From assembly GCF_037126465.1 (NCBI RefSeq), contig NC_088202.1, positions 128,354,123 through 128,418,122 on the forward strand: a DNA stretch of 64,000 nt, given 5' to 3'. This document shows, one piece after another, positions 10,225 through 20,522 of the stretch. This stretch comes from Ornithodoros turicata (Eukaryota > Arthropoda > Arachnida > Ixodida > Argasidae). The notes below the pieces were generated by a model that saw only the letters and a list, made by a program, of their open reading frames with translations, was not told the origin of the DNA and did not search any database. Position 1 is the stretch's first letter; each line of letters starts with the position of its first letter. The translations under genes were made by a program, and so were the position numbers.

Positions 10225-11411
10225 CAGGACATGTACAATATACTGCACAAAAGTATTTCAAATAGGATACTAAATACTGCACGTAAAAAGTATTTCAAAC
10301 AGAGTACAAATTACTCAAAACCGAAACGACTTTGAGTAGAGTACTAAATAACCTAAGCATTATTTACGATAGTATTTAAAGTAAAGGAATAAACTTCTTC
10401 CGCCATACTTACGCCTATCTTTTGCAAGGCCTTGCTGTCAAGTAATGTTTGGTGAACTTTGGTGAGCTCAAGTAAATTTTGCTGATATGTTCTCACCGCA
10501 AACTTCGTAATCCTTCCTGTATGTCTTTTTTTTTTGATTGCGTGTTAGCGCCGCGAAGCAACTGTGGCTATGAGCGGCGTACAGATGTGGACAGACGGAG
10601 AGAGGACAGCAGGAAGGAGTGGGGGACAGGGGGATTAGTATGCGTCCTGGGCCGACTTCAGGGGGAACTGTGCCGACATTCGTCTGGAAAGTCTTCGGAA
10701 AACCCAGGGAAAACCTCAGACAGCACAGCCGGCGGTAGGATTCGAACCCACCACCTCCCAGTCTACAGCACGACCTTGGTTACAACCAACGAGCGGACGC
10801 CTTAGCCCACTCGGCCATGCCGCTGGTCCCTTCCTGTATGTCACCTCGGGTCTTTCAACCTCTGGCGCATGTTTATTGCTTTGGTGAGTAATCCCTTTGG
10901 GATTCACCTAGTAATATAACTAGGGACCGTCTTCTGACGAAGGGGTCGGGCTATTGATAAGCAAGGTCAAGCGTGGGACCAGCCTACTGTATAGGAGGAT
11001 AAATGACAAATGCGCGAACTAAAAAACGAAAATACAAGAAAGCAAAAAGCGGGTAAGTTCCAGTCAGGTGAAAATCTGGACACGGCGGCGAAGTGTGCTG
11101 GATACGGCTTGTCGAGTGTCTGTGTGTGTCCCAGTGTCTGTGAATTTTTTTTTGTGTGTATGTGAGCTTTTTTCTTTTTCTTTTTTTTTGTGCGGGTGAA
11201 CTTTTTTTAAGAGTAGCAAGCCAAATATTAGCTGATCACTTTCAACACTTAAAAGTATTTCGAGCACTGAGTAGCAAATACTGAAAAAAGTATTGTAAAT
11301 ATACTTTAATAATACTTGGGCGAAAAAGTATTGAGTATAGAGTACCAAATACCGGAAAGAGTATTTCAAATGCTGTATTTTGAGTACGTATTCAAGATAC
11401 GTACAAGTCTG
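10225..11411. mobile_element. hAT-like element, AGTATTT family, carrying a SINE
   Basis: The ends begin CAG and are similar (CAGGACATGTACAATA on the left; complement CAGACTTGTACGTATC on the right). Both flanks inside are filled with AGTATTT, AGTAC and AAATAC words, the subterminal repeat style of hAT elements. No exact 8-bp duplication was found (GTGACACG against GGACACCT). A 303-bp SINE lies inside at 10526-10828, so the original element was about 870 bp. No transposase frame is present. Confidence 0.6.
10526..10828 (-). mobile_element. tRNA-derived SINE (head A), minus orientation, intact
   Basis: This is the best-preserved SINE in the window. A perfect 14-bp duplication, CCTTCCTGTATGTC, is at 10512-10525 and 10829-10842. 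The minus-strand head has an A box (TGGCCGAGTGG) and a B box (GGTTCGAATCC) with a long variable arm between them, as in serine or leucine tRNAs. The body contains GTTTTCCCTGGGTTTTCC, and an oligo-A tail (plus-strand T run at 10526) ends it. It inserted into the hAT-like element at 10225-11411 and is therefore younger. Confidence 0.92.
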
Positions 11412-13204
11412 GGACACCTCACTGGAGCGCTCAGTTTCCAACAGGAGCAGTAGCGTCCACTTTATAGTACAGTAAGTACAAGTTGCATATCTTGCGAATC
11501 ACATCTAATCGATGGAGCTCCACGAGCGTGAAACACAAGCACTCACTCCATGTGGTCGTTTTTAACCAACACAAAAATCAACATGCGCTCCAAGCACGAA
11601 GTGTAAAAATATGACAACACTCGAGCATCTTGTGTCCCGTGCGTCTCACGACGTTCCCAAACTAGACACTTAAAACAAGTTGCTGAACATCAATAAAACT
11701 TTTCCGAAAGTGCGGCTGGCAACTCAGTCTCCAATTTCCACATCCAAGGCCCAAGGCGCCAGGAAAGAGAACTCCTGTAGCGAGCGAAGGAGGTTGCAAT
11801 CAAACAAGGGATCAAAGGAGAAACCTTGTGTTCACCCGGAAGCTTCCTGAGTGCCCGTGAGAAACTCTGTTGTTCTTTTGCTGTTCTAAGCAAGAAAGTG
11901 TAAACAGCGGAAGGAAGAGAATCTGGAAATGAACCTGATCACCACGCCGAAATCAAACGCGATTCTCAGAAGAGGAAAAAGGAAAAGAAAGCCGATCGTA
12001 CTGTTGCCAGGTTTCAAATCTGCGTACGTGATATGTTGTTTGTCGAGTTGTCTGAGCGTTTTTTTTTTTTTCTTGAATGCTTTCTGTCCCTTTTCTTCAT
12101 TCTGAGCAATGCTTCCGCAGTGTTGGTGCATGCGATCGATATCGTAGACAAGACACTGTCTTACGCGATACACAGGCTTATGCAGGCAAATGCAAGACAA
12201 AAACGAGCCTACCAAATGTTATACCGAAACGTCTGGCATGGGCGCGTACAGGATGAATAAACTCTGTACTGCCATATTCGATGCGAGATTTTGGAACGTG
12301 CCTCCAAAGCTGCACTACTCGTTAGCTTTCTCGAGACAAGATAACTGACGCGACAAGTAAATGTAAATATTCCATTTCGAAGTAGTAAAATTTCATACTA
12401 TTCATGTACACATTTTGAATTTAGAAGACGTGCGTCCAGCGGTGTTGCTGTTAAGCACCTGACCCAGCAACAATCGCTTTACGCCAAATGCAGCTGAAAA
12501 GTCCGACGAAGCGAAGACGAAAGTCCAAGCTACATGCCGTGCCTCACTAATTATTTCCTGCCGCCTTCCCTGAGAAGGAGACTTGCGCATAGTGTGGCAG
12601 AGTCCTGTTTCTTACTCATTCATTCGCAAATATGACGGTTATTAAATAAACTGAGTGCGCCTGAGTGCTGCAGTAAATCAATGTTTATTAACTCCGACAC
12701 TGGCGTCCTTGTACTAAGAATAAACAACGTTGTCGCGTGCCTAAAAGATGATCTAGATGTGCGAGTAGCGAACCTTTCATCTTCAAAATCGATTTTTTGA
12801 GGAGCTGTACCCATGGCAACACTCCTGCAAAAAGAAATACACGTGCCGAATGCGTAAAGCGGTTACTTCGTTTCTGACTACAGCAGTGCAAAGTTTAAAC
12901 GTGCTGCTTTAATACGCCGCACAGGTATATCCTCAACAACGAGTGAGTCCACTGAAGGATTATCCCAAGGTTGCCTGCCTCTCTAAGTAGTTCCCGCGCT
13001 GTCACAAAAAGAGGCTAGTCTAGGGCAATAATTTGTCCGTGTATCTCCGAATGTCTGGGATCTGGAAGCGATTCTCGCATTCTGGAACACAACACGGGAT
13101 ATCATGTCAAAGGTAGCCCATCTGGCTACCATAATCTGGCATATCATTGAGTCCATTGAGGAACAGGACGACGACGAAGGGAACTAGCGTCGTTCCACGA
13201 GAAG
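11412..13204. other. No gene recognised
   Basis: 1.8 kb with only short frames on both strands. A T run lies near 12060. Frames at 11690-11893, 12402-12590 and 12620-12891 (minus) show no domain and no convincing splice sites. Confidence 0.35.
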
Positions 13205-13560
13205 GGGGGGGGGGGATATATTTATTAGACGAAAAGGAAAAAAACAGGGGAAAGGTCAGCCAAACAGGACGTCGGCTTGCTATTCCGGAAAGAAAGAAAT
13301 AGGAAATAAAAAAATTAAGAAATAAGAAATAAATAAAAATAAAAGAAAAGGAATTAGGAAATGAATGATAAACAAAGGATGAAAGAAGGGTGAGGTAGAT
13401 TAAAGACAAAGATATTACAAAAAAAAAAAAAGAAAGATGACTAACAAACGGAGAAAGAATGATGAGATGGATCACAGAAGATGAAGAAGAGAAAGAAGAT
13501 GAGATGGATCACAGAAGATGAAGAAGAGAAAGAAGATGAGATGGATCACAGAAGGTTAAT
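13205..13560 (-). repeat. Poly-C-tailed retroelement end, AG-rich family
   Basis: A G run at about 13205-13215 is followed by GATATATTTATTAGA, an A-rich stretch, the words GGTCAGCCAAACAGG and CGTCGGCTTGCTATTCC, and a long AG-rich tract. The same order occurs at 16966-17240, and the distal part matches 849-1140 in reverse. On the minus strand the element would end CTAATAAATATATC plus poly-C, like the LINE ending at 52729. The last 93 bp form a separate 37-bp tandem. Confidence 0.65.
13464..13556. repeat. 37-bp tandem repeat, 2.5 copies
   Basis: The word GAGATGGATCACAGAAG recurs at 13464, 13501 and 13538, exactly 37 bp apart, with GATGAAGAAGAGAAAGAA between. The copies look identical, suggesting recent slippage. 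Confidence 0.9.
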
Positions 13561-14819
13561 GCGTTGAGGGTGAGAGTGGGGCACTGAAGAATGAGATTGC
13601 ACGATTGGAGTTCACAGGCTGTTCATAAGACCTGAATCGGGAAGGGTGAAGTGTGGAATAGCATCCATGTTCCTATATCGCGAGTAATCAAAGACGTAAA
13701 CATAGCCGTGTCGAGGAATAAGGTTTCCCAATTGAAGCAGTTCTTCCCAACGTACGTTTATAGGCAGTTACGTTTGTTTTCACTATCTCCTCATGTGATC
13801 TAACTTATCCTCGGCAATTAAACATGGAGACATTTTATGAAAGATAAAGCCGAACAGCTGAGGGATATGCTGAAACCCCATCCTTACTTTCCTCTGCAGC
13901 TGTTCTTAGTGCTTTCGTCTCGCGCCGCATTATTATTATTATTATTATTATTTGTGCGTGTGTGTCTAGGTGGAGTTTGGTTTCCTGCCAAAATCCCCGT
14001 ACCTGTCTTCTAGAAATCAGGGAAACACCAACGGCACGGAGGCACCTTACACCGTGTTACACACAATCTGTGAGAAAGAACACGAAGAATTTCCTTCCAT
14101 TCATCACGAACCGCGTTACCTTGCTTCTTCGAAACGCAACTCTCGCCTATAGGAACGAGACGTCTCGCTTGTGAGGAAGACCATGCACAGTGATCAGTAA
14201 ACAGCGTCAGCTTCGGGAACTTCGCTCAATAACAGGATGTCATACTGACGACAATGTGATCCTCCGTCTCACGATCGCAGCCTGGGCGTTACGCTAAAGG
14301 AAACAGCTCTCTACCGCCGGAAATCTCGCATCGCGTATAGTCTGCATTCCTGCTTTACTCGTGTCGAAGGTAATGAGTGCAATTCGCTGCCACAGTGATG
14401 TGTGGCGTTCAGAGCTATGGAATCAACCAATGGAACGCTCAAACTATCCAATGGAACGTTCAGACACCACTTGTTGGACAGGCGTATAAGAAGGAATGAG
14501 ACAAAACCTTTTCTGATTCCAAGCCTTGTCAATCCAGACAGCCCACGAGATAAAATAGTAGTGCAGCCAATGCCGCCAACAGATTCTTACTCTCCCCAGC
14601 AGTGTCCTTCCCTGGACTAGTCTTTGGCTCCCAGAGGGTGAAGTAATTATTGTTCCTCAAGTTGGGGTATTTTTAGGCTTCAGTAACTGTTGACTAGCTA
14701 CATGTGTGCCCAGGACGGCGGCATCATTTGAAAAACACCTATAAGTAACAGCGTCATGGTCGAGTGAAAACAGCATTTAGCTTGTTCGTGGTAGCTACGA
14801 CCATCTCTATAATACACGA
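13561..14819. other. No gene recognised
   Basis: It contains a (TTA)n microsatellite at about 13931-13952. Several 60-73 codon frames overlap on both strands at 13962-14620, and none shows a domain or paired splice sites. Confidence 0.35.
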
Positions 14820-14960
14820 CCGTAACACTCGCCCGTTCGCCCATGGGACTTCCGTCCGCGGCTCGAGGAGCGGAAGTGCCGTATTTACGCGCCGAGCGCC
14901 CGTTAGGGGCGTCACTTGCCGTACCCAGAAGAGCGCCTGTTGTAGCTCAGCTGTGCGCAA
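14820..14960. promoter_or_regulatory. CpG-rich block with two ETS-type motifs
   Basis: A locally GC- and CpG-rich stretch contains ACTTCCG at 14848-14854 and CGGAAGT at 14871-14877, opposed copies of the ETS core 23 bp apart, with CCGCGG between. Divergent TATA-less promoters often look like this. An ATG lies downstream at 14961, followed by a possible donor, but no coding exon was assigned. The THAP gene on the minus strand lies to the right and points toward this block, so this would be another gene's promoter if real. Confidence 0.25.
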
Positions 14961-15515
14961 TATGAGTGGTCCTTGTGGTTAATTCTTCGTGCGTACATAT
15001 TTGTGTATTGTCGCAGGTTCTCTGTGCACGTGGAGCTAAGAGTTATGAAACTAAATCCTCAGAAATGGACTGTGTTCTGAAGGGCAAGGTGGCGCGTAAA
15101 ACTGTGAAACTCGCGCGCTATGTGCCGTACATCGTACATATAAACTTGGCAGCAGCACCTTGTGTGTTGGGCCAGTTATCATGCGTTTATCATTATCAGA
15201 CGCGAGCGCGTTCAAAGTTTATGTTTCGCGTGAGAGGCGCTCCGTGTTAACATACAGGGCAGTTAGAGAATGGGTGAATGCGAGCGTAAGAAGAAACTGT
15301 TCCTGGCAAAGAGATGACTGACACCAGTTATGACGTCCAAAAGAATTTGTTGTATAAGCAAGCACTTCAGTTTTGAATCAGCAGTTGACTGTCTTGTTTT
15401 CCCACTTATTGGCCCCTTTTTATTTCCGGTCTGCCATTACAATGCTCTGCTAACCTTTATTATACTGTTAGAAGCCACTTCGAAAACGTTTCTTGCTGGT
15501 GGCTTTTCTGTGACG
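14961..15515. other. No exon assigned
   Basis: A candidate acceptor (TTGTCGCAG at about 15016) precedes a short frame. An AGGTGGCGC word lies at 15087-15095. Continuation of the minus-strand THAP gene may lie here or further left, but no exon was recognised. Confidence 0.3.
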
Positions 15516-15696
15516 CTACTTTGTGGTGCCTCTTTTGTGTTCCTTTTGCACTCGTGGGAGATGCAAGGCCGCGTAAACTTCGTGATCACTAAACATGGGT
15601 ACCGTTGCCACGGTGCCACGTCTGAGAATTTTGCGCTTTGCGCCGATGCTAAAGTTTTCGGCCTTGAAATGCCGAAAACACGCTGTCGAGTAGTCT
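15516..15696 (-). CDS. THAP zinc-finger domain, second half (exon)
   Basis: Minus-strand frame carrying the C-terminal half of a THAP DNA-binding domain. The C-x2-H zinc ligands lie in ACFRHF (Cys codon 15680-15678, His codon 15671-15669). AENF and a basic RKILRRGTVATVP stretch follow, equivalent to the conserved ...HF..edF....r.L...AvPt segment. The frame runs to a stop at 15516, though a donor may lie earlier. An AG acceptor candidate is at 15695-15696 (TCCGACAG). With the exon at 16305-16439 it completes the C2CH set with a spacing of about 43 residues between the second and third ligands, inside the family range. The reading phase across this acceptor does not match the best donor by one base, so the junction is unresolved and may be broken by the MITE at 15705. 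Confidence 0.6.
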
Positions 15697-15704
15697 GTCG
15701 GAGG

Positions 15705-16060
15705 CAGGGATGAGCAGTATTTAAACATATTGTAATCAAAGTACTATTTAACATATAAATACCACACGTATTTATATTTTGTATTTAAATAAGAGTAGAA
15801 AAACCTATTTATAATTATAATTAAATATCAGTTTTGGGGTATTTATTCTTGTAAATACTTCATATATACTCCTAAAGATATACGGACTCATGTCTTAAAT
15901 ATGCCGTGCACTCGAACTTTTGGGAAGAAGGGTGAGTTTAGGGCGCAGTGTTTGAGCTAGCATGCAGGCGAAAAACGATTTTAGGCGGCGAGAGTTTTCC
16001 GCTGTTGGTTGGAGTCAATGGTCGCGGCTATTTCAATACTTTAATTTACGCGGCTATTGG

Positions 16061-16102
<42 letters not shown>

Positions 16103-16162
16103 ATATATATATATAAAGCTTTATATTTAAATACTCGAAAATTGTATTTATGCCAATCCCTG
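15705..16162. mobile_element. hAT-type MITE at the border of a THAP exon
   Basis: 458 bp with an exact 8-bp duplication, GTCGGAGG, at 15697-15704 and 16163-16170. The termini pair: CAGGGATGAGCAGTATTTAA on the left and the complement CAGGGATTGGCATAAATAC on the right. The subterminal regions are full of GTATTTAAATA words, and an (AT)n tract occupies about 16061-16113. It lies between the two halves of a THAP-domain gene, only 8 bp upstream of the candidate splice acceptor. Confidence 0.92.
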
Positions 16163-16304
16163 GTCGGAGGACACGGTTCATTATTCGTCCTTTCAGAGAG
16201 AGATGCGTAAAAGGTACTCAGCTATTGGATAAAATTATTTATGATACACATTGCCATCCGTAAAGTACACCGTATATGAAATGAAACAATCGCAATGAAG
16301 TTAC

Positions 16305-16439
16305 TTGTGTCAGGACCTCGCGATATATTTCGAGCCACTTCTCCGGTAAGGCAGCATTTGAGCGGAACTCGTGGAAGGAAATACTTGAGTCCGACGCTGC
16401 TTTCTTCGACTTGCAAAGCGGGACGGTGCAGTACACCAT
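16305..16439 (-). CDS. THAP zinc-finger domain, first half (first coding exon)
   Basis: An ATG at 16439-16437 opens a 45-codon frame that reads as the N-terminal half of a THAP domain. It has MVYCTVPLC with C-x4-C zinc ligands at residues 4 and 9, SISFHEF at residues 19-25 matching the conserved SFH.FP motif, and the invariant tryptophan at residue 35 (EKWLEIYREV). A donor, CAA|GTAACT, follows at 16304. THAP proteins are sequence-specific DNA binders, including transcription regulators and domesticated or active P-type transposases. The exon alone cannot tell which this is. The preceding 200 bp are CpG-rich with a GCGGCCGC site, consistent with a promoter and 5' UTR. Confidence 0.65.
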
Positions 16440-16499
16440 CACGTCTCACGTCTGACAAACCATGCATTGAGGACAAATACTGCCCACCGCGTGAAAACC

Positions 16500-16640
16500 A
16501 GCGAAAACCAAACGCGAATAACGGCAGCGACGGTATCCGCACAGCATGCGTCGTCTGCCGAGGGTCCCGTATTCAGCGCCACAAACGTGCGGCGGCCGCC
16601 TGGCGAAACTAAATCAGCGGCGCTGGGGCTAGGTGCGAGT
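16500..16640 (-). promoter_or_regulatory. Probable promoter/5' UTR of the THAP gene
   Basis: GC- and CpG-rich DNA immediately upstream, in minus-strand terms, of the THAP start codon. It includes GCGGCGGCCGCC at about 16590. No TATA box was seen. This is positional inference only. Confidence 0.3.
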
Positions 16641-16654
16641 GTTATCGTCGTGTA

Positions 16655-16925
16655 TTATAGAAAGGGTCGTGGCGGTAGCTCCAAGGTCATGCTGTAGACT
16701 TTGAGGTGGTGGGTTCGAATCCTTCCAGCGGCTGCGTCATCTCATGCCTTCCGTGGGGATTCACGTAAAATTTATACGGGCAGATGTCGGCGCAGTTGCT
16801 GCTGAAGTCGGTCCAGGACACCAACTAATCCTCCCTTTCCTTCCTCCTATCCACGTCTGTACACCTCTCATAGCCACAATTGCATCGCGGCGCTAGCACG
16901 AAAATGAAAAGAAGAAAAAAAAAAG
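16655..16925 (+). mobile_element. tRNA-derived SINE, plus orientation
   Basis: The B-box word GGGTTCGAATCC lies at about 16710. The body follows with GTCGGCGCAGTT, GAAGTCGGTCCAGGACACC and CTCATAGCCACAATTGC, and a GGCGCTAGCACG end with an A/G-rich tail from about 16905. The A-box part of the head is degraded. It is an older copy of the SINEs at 8735 and 10526, in the opposite orientation. Confidence 0.75.
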
Positions 16926-16959
16926 AAAAGAAAAAAATGCATGGTGTCTAGAGGTTCTG

Positions 16960-17240
16960 TGCTGTCGGGGGGTGGGGGTGGGGATATATTTATTAGAATA
17001 AAGAAAAAAAAGCAAGGAAAGGCCAAACGGTACGTCGGCTTGCTATTCCACAAAACAAGAAGAAAGAAAGAAAAGAAAAGGAGAAATAAACACAAATAAA
17101 ATAAATACCAAGAAAAGAAAGAAACTAGGAAATAAATGATAAAATAACAAAAGGCGAAAGAAGGATGGGACCGATAAGATGATATATGTTATGAAAAATG
17201 GGGAAAAAAAGATGAGGGTAATGCCTATGAGCGTGTGGGT
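16960..17240 (-). repeat. Poly-C-tailed retroelement end, AG-rich family
   Basis: Second copy of the block at 13205: a G-rich start (GGGGGTGGGGGTGGGG), ATATATTTATTAGAATAAAG, a GGCCAAACGG word, CGTCGGCTTGCTATTCC, then an AAAGAAAG-rich tract. The distal ATAAATGATAAAATAACAAA resembles the 3' region of the LINE near 46680. Confidence 0.65.
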
Positions 17241-17683
17241 GAGGGTTACAAGAGAACGTCGGGTAGACTCAACAGATTGGAGAACGGGAATGTCGAGCTT
17301 TAGGAATTACTGCGTGTTAGACGAAAAGTATCGACCCTCAAAAGAGCTCTTAATATACGGCAAATGGCGGCATTTCTTTTTTTTTTTTTTTTTTTTTGTC
17401 AAACGCCTCGATCATATGGGTGCTCAATTTTCTTTTCTTTTTTTTTTCGAAATGTACCGTTTTCTCCGCTACATTTTTTTGCGTAGGCGCAGAAAAGACA
17501 GGGCCCTACTTACGGTGCGAGGGGATCACTATAAACTCGTAATCATGTGCCAGAGCAATAATTGTATCCATAAGCTGCAGGTCAGCTTTGTAGACATAAG
17601 CAAGAAATATCGATAAGTGATAAAGAATAGAAATAATAGGTATAACGCATTAAATTATGAAATGAAGCAGGTGTTCTCTGAGT
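17241..17683. other. No gene seen; T tract
   Basis: It contains an uninterrupted T run at about 17375-17397 and a second T-rich tract near 17430. The long frame crossing it translates simple sequence. Confidence 0.4.
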
Positions 17684-17880
17684 TTTCCAGCAGACGAAAT
17701 GTCCACACAGTTCCCCCTGAAGTCGCCCAAGGACGCACACTAACCCCACTATCTCTCTCTCCTCCCTTGTGTCCTCCCTCTATTCGTCCACGTCTGTGCG
17801 TCCATGGCCACAGCTGCTTCGTGGCGCTAACACGAAACAAACAAAAAACAAGAAAAAAGAAACAGGGAATTCAATTCAAA
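17684..17880 (+). mobile_element. 5'-truncated SINE, plus orientation
   Basis: Body and tail of the same SINE family without the tRNA head: CAGTTCCCCCTGAAGTCG, GTCCACGTCTGTGCGTCC and TTCGTGGCGCTAACACG, then an A-rich tail (AAACAAACAAAAAACAAG). Confidence 0.75.
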
Positions 17881-18331
17881 TTTGCCCCTGGCACGTATCA
17901 GTGTTTCCCCACATCCTCCTTTTACTTTTACTTTACTTTTTTACTTTACAGACTATTACGCAGCTTTTACAATCCGCTCCAGAACGAAATTTCTGGCGTA
18001 AAACACATGCGCAAGCTATTTAAAAAAAATCATTAAGACGAACACTGCGTTTGCCTCTTTTCTAAACATCGGAAAACTTGATTCATCCAATTCCGAAGAC
18101 CCTCCACAGGCCGACCAAACAAAGAACCCACCATCCAGCAGAACAAACCCCCGTAGTATCCTGCTCCGGTCACGGAATTAAGTATATTGCGTTTAACTGA
18201 CGTTTCTTATGTGGGAACCTACTTCGTGCCTGTCTCACGCCGCTGCACAATCTATCGACGCTTCATCGCCGCATTACACTCGCCATTACAGGTAGCAACG
18301 GCGTAACCGCGGTTCCTTCTTCTCATTTCAG

Positions 18332-18489
18332 TATTATCCAATCTGAAATTCGAAAACGTAACAGCTGGCGCTAATGTCGGTCCGACAGCCCAGGGAGGCG
18401 ATTTCGTCCCCAAGGCACGAAGGCCCGTTAGAACCGTCGTTTTGACCCCTCCTGAAAGCGTTCTACCGCGTCGAGCTCCCAAGAAATAA
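18332..18489 (+). CDS. Candidate terminal coding exon, unknown nuclear-type protein
   Basis: A strong acceptor (TTCCTTCTTCTCATTTCAG, ending at 18331) opens a frame that starts in split phase and runs 51 codons to a TAA at 18487-18489. The stop overlaps an AATAAA polyadenylation signal (AAATAAAGC). The peptide is basic and proline-rich, with LSNLKFENVTAGANV near its start and TPPESVLPRRAPKK at its end, like the disordered tail of a nuclear protein. Acceptor, frame, stop and polyA signal agree, which is better than a chance frame. Upstream exons are unknown; a possible one lies at about 18040-18168 (frame SFLNIGKLDSSNSEDPP), but the phases do not join. Confidence 0.4.
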
Positions 18490-19389
18490 AGCATCCCATT
18501 TTTGAAACGTTCCTTCAGTTCAGGCAGAACGGCCTCCGACTCGCACGACTTGCTGCTCCTTTTTGTTCACCAGAGCGAGAAAGAAAGATGAAAAAAGAAA
18601 GAAAGAAAGAAATGATGAAAGAAGTCGTCAAGAAGAGATTACAATACAGAAACCATATAGAGCAGCAAGGAAACGGGGCGATGATGGTATGGCGAGGAGT
18701 GAAATTAGAAACGAAAAACGTCTATTGACGTTTTCCTGGTCTGAAGAAATGGCAATTTGCATAGGCTGTACTGCTTTCAAGTACATTATACTTTAGGTAT
18801 ATTACATTGTGCGATGCGTGAAAATGTACATCCGATGGACGTATTCTCTGAGGGTAGATATGAGGTTGGTTCCTTTCAGAAGGAGGGGGTGCGAAGGAAA
18901 ATAGGATATATCTGCAAACCCGTGGAAAAAAGCGATCAATGATAAGGTTCCAGCATCGGTCATTATCATAGCTGCGTATAAGCCGCATACCAGACGTCTG
19001 TCAATTTTTTTAAACAGCAGCGACCCTAGTGCACTCTAAGTGGCTGTGCTGCTCTCGTTTGCCGCAGCGAGAACAGCGGTACAGTGTGTAACAGAGTGTG
19101 GTACGCTGTAGTTCGCAAGTTCTTTATGGGCGCTGCAGAAAGTGGTGAGAGAGAAAATACAAACGTAAAGGCAACTAAGAAATGACACGACACGAACTTC
19201 AAAGAACTTCAAAATTATGGAATACCAAGAAGCCCCTTCGCAAGCATGGGTCACACTACATAATGAAACTTGACATAATCCAGTTAGAATGACAGAAAAG
19301 CCAACCGTAAAGTCCTGCCGTTTTTTGCAGACACTGGTATCCTGGTATCCTTCCCACACGAGAAGGTCCGGCATCACTGGGTCGCACGC
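18490..19389. other. No gene recognised
   Basis: Short frames only. There is a GAAA-rich stretch at about 18580-18620. The first target-duplication copy of the split SINE lies at 19390-19398. Confidence 0.35.
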
Positions 19390-19398
19390 GCTTTTCGT

Positions 19399-20513
19399 TT
19401 TTTTTATAATTTATTCCGTGTTAGCGCCGCGAAGCAACTGTGGCTGTGATCCGCGTACAGACGTGGACAGATGGAGAGCCGTATATTAGAAGGGAGTCTG
19501 GCCATTGGGGGAGTCACAAAAAGAGGCTCGACCTGTCAATCACAGTTTCGCTCCTCTGATTGGGCTGCTTTTTACCAAGGGAGTCGCCATGACACCTTAC
19601 TGCCACCCAAAATGGCGACGAAAACAAACAGTGGTAAAGCGGAGATTTAACGACAAAAAAATTTCACGGACTACTCTCATTTTGCGCTGCAAATGTACAT
19701 TTTCATATACGTTTCTTGGAAATCAGTTTCAACGTACGCTCATCCATCGATATCTAACCGAAAATAATACGTTTTGTCGCCGATGTTAGGCCTAGTGAAC
19801 ACTGCGATCACAGCGAAATCGTAACCAAAACGGCACTGTGCTGTACAATCTTATATTTAATTGATGGATTTCATGGATATAAAGATTCCTGTCTCTTATA
19901 TTCCAACTATTCATGTAGTTTGTTTGAAAATCATACCGACAACAGAATGTGTCCCAGCACGTGGTTCGCCGGCAGCAGTACAACGACGGAAGCAGACGAC
20001 AATTCCCGACGTGCCTTACGCTCCCTAGGCGGCGCTCATCAAATTTGCGCTAACAATCCACTACTTTTGCAGATTGCGAGAGGCATCCATTTCAATCCCA
20101 TCCAATCCACTTGCCACCCAAAATGGCGCTGCCCGTGTTGGATAAGGGGCAAATAGTGAGGATAGGCTGATTGATAGCGCACCATATTTCAAGACTTCAT
20201 TGGTCGGAAAGCTGAAAAAGTGGGTGGAGCTTCAGGTATAGGCATGACCCATTAATGGCCAGACTCCCTTTTAATATACGGCTCTGGACAGATGGAGAGA
20301 GGACAGCAGGAAGGAGTGGGGGACAGGGGGCTTAATATGCGTCCTGGGCCGACTTCAGGAGGAACTGCGACGACATTCGATCGTCTGGAAAGTCTTCGGA
20401 AAACGCAGGGAAGACCTCAGACAGCACAGCAGGTGACAGGATTCGAACCCGTGTCACCTCCCAGTCTCGGTGTGGAAAGCGATCGTCCTAACCACTATGC
20501 CACGGGAACTGGT
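19399..20513 (-). mobile_element. tRNA-derived SINE (head B) split by a DNA transposon
   Basis: The two halves lie at 19399-19474 and 20286-20513 and are collinear with the SINE at 10526. The minus-strand head here differs: it contains GTGGCATAGTGGTTAGGA (A box) and GGGTTCGAATCC (B box), a head without the long variable arm. The body and tail are the same as in head-A SINEs. Flanking 9-bp near-duplications are GCTTTTCGT (19390-19398) and GCCTTTCGT (20514-20522). Confidence 0.85.
19475..20285. mobile_element. 811-bp TIR element, Mutator-like duplication length
   Basis: It is inserted in a SINE with an exact 10-bp duplication, GGACAGATGG, at 19465-19474 and 20286-20295. The terminal inverted repeats are about 32 bp with one mismatch and start AGAGCCGTATATTA. 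A second internal symmetry is the word TGCCACCCAAAATGGCG near 19602 and 20112, in direct orientation. No transposase frame was seen. A duplication of 9-10 bp is characteristic of the Mutator superfamily, but the TIR is short for that group. Confidence 0.8.
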
Positions 20514-20522
20514 GCCTTTCGT

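Noticed and set aside
10716..10830. tRNA-like gene with A and B boxes
   Set aside because: It is the head of a SINE with a poly-A tail and target duplications; the same head recurs at 8735 and 38378.
15330..15713. 127-codon plus-strand frame containing CISKHF, like a THAP end
   Set aside because: It lies antisense to the better-supported minus-strand THAP exon, begins before it, and lacks the rest of the domain on its strand.
16222..16542. 106-codon minus-strand frame over the THAP exon
   Set aside because: It is a shadow frame of the THAP exon in another phase.
17179..17616. 145-codon plus-strand frame
   Set aside because: Half of it translates AG-rich repeat and a T run; no domain.
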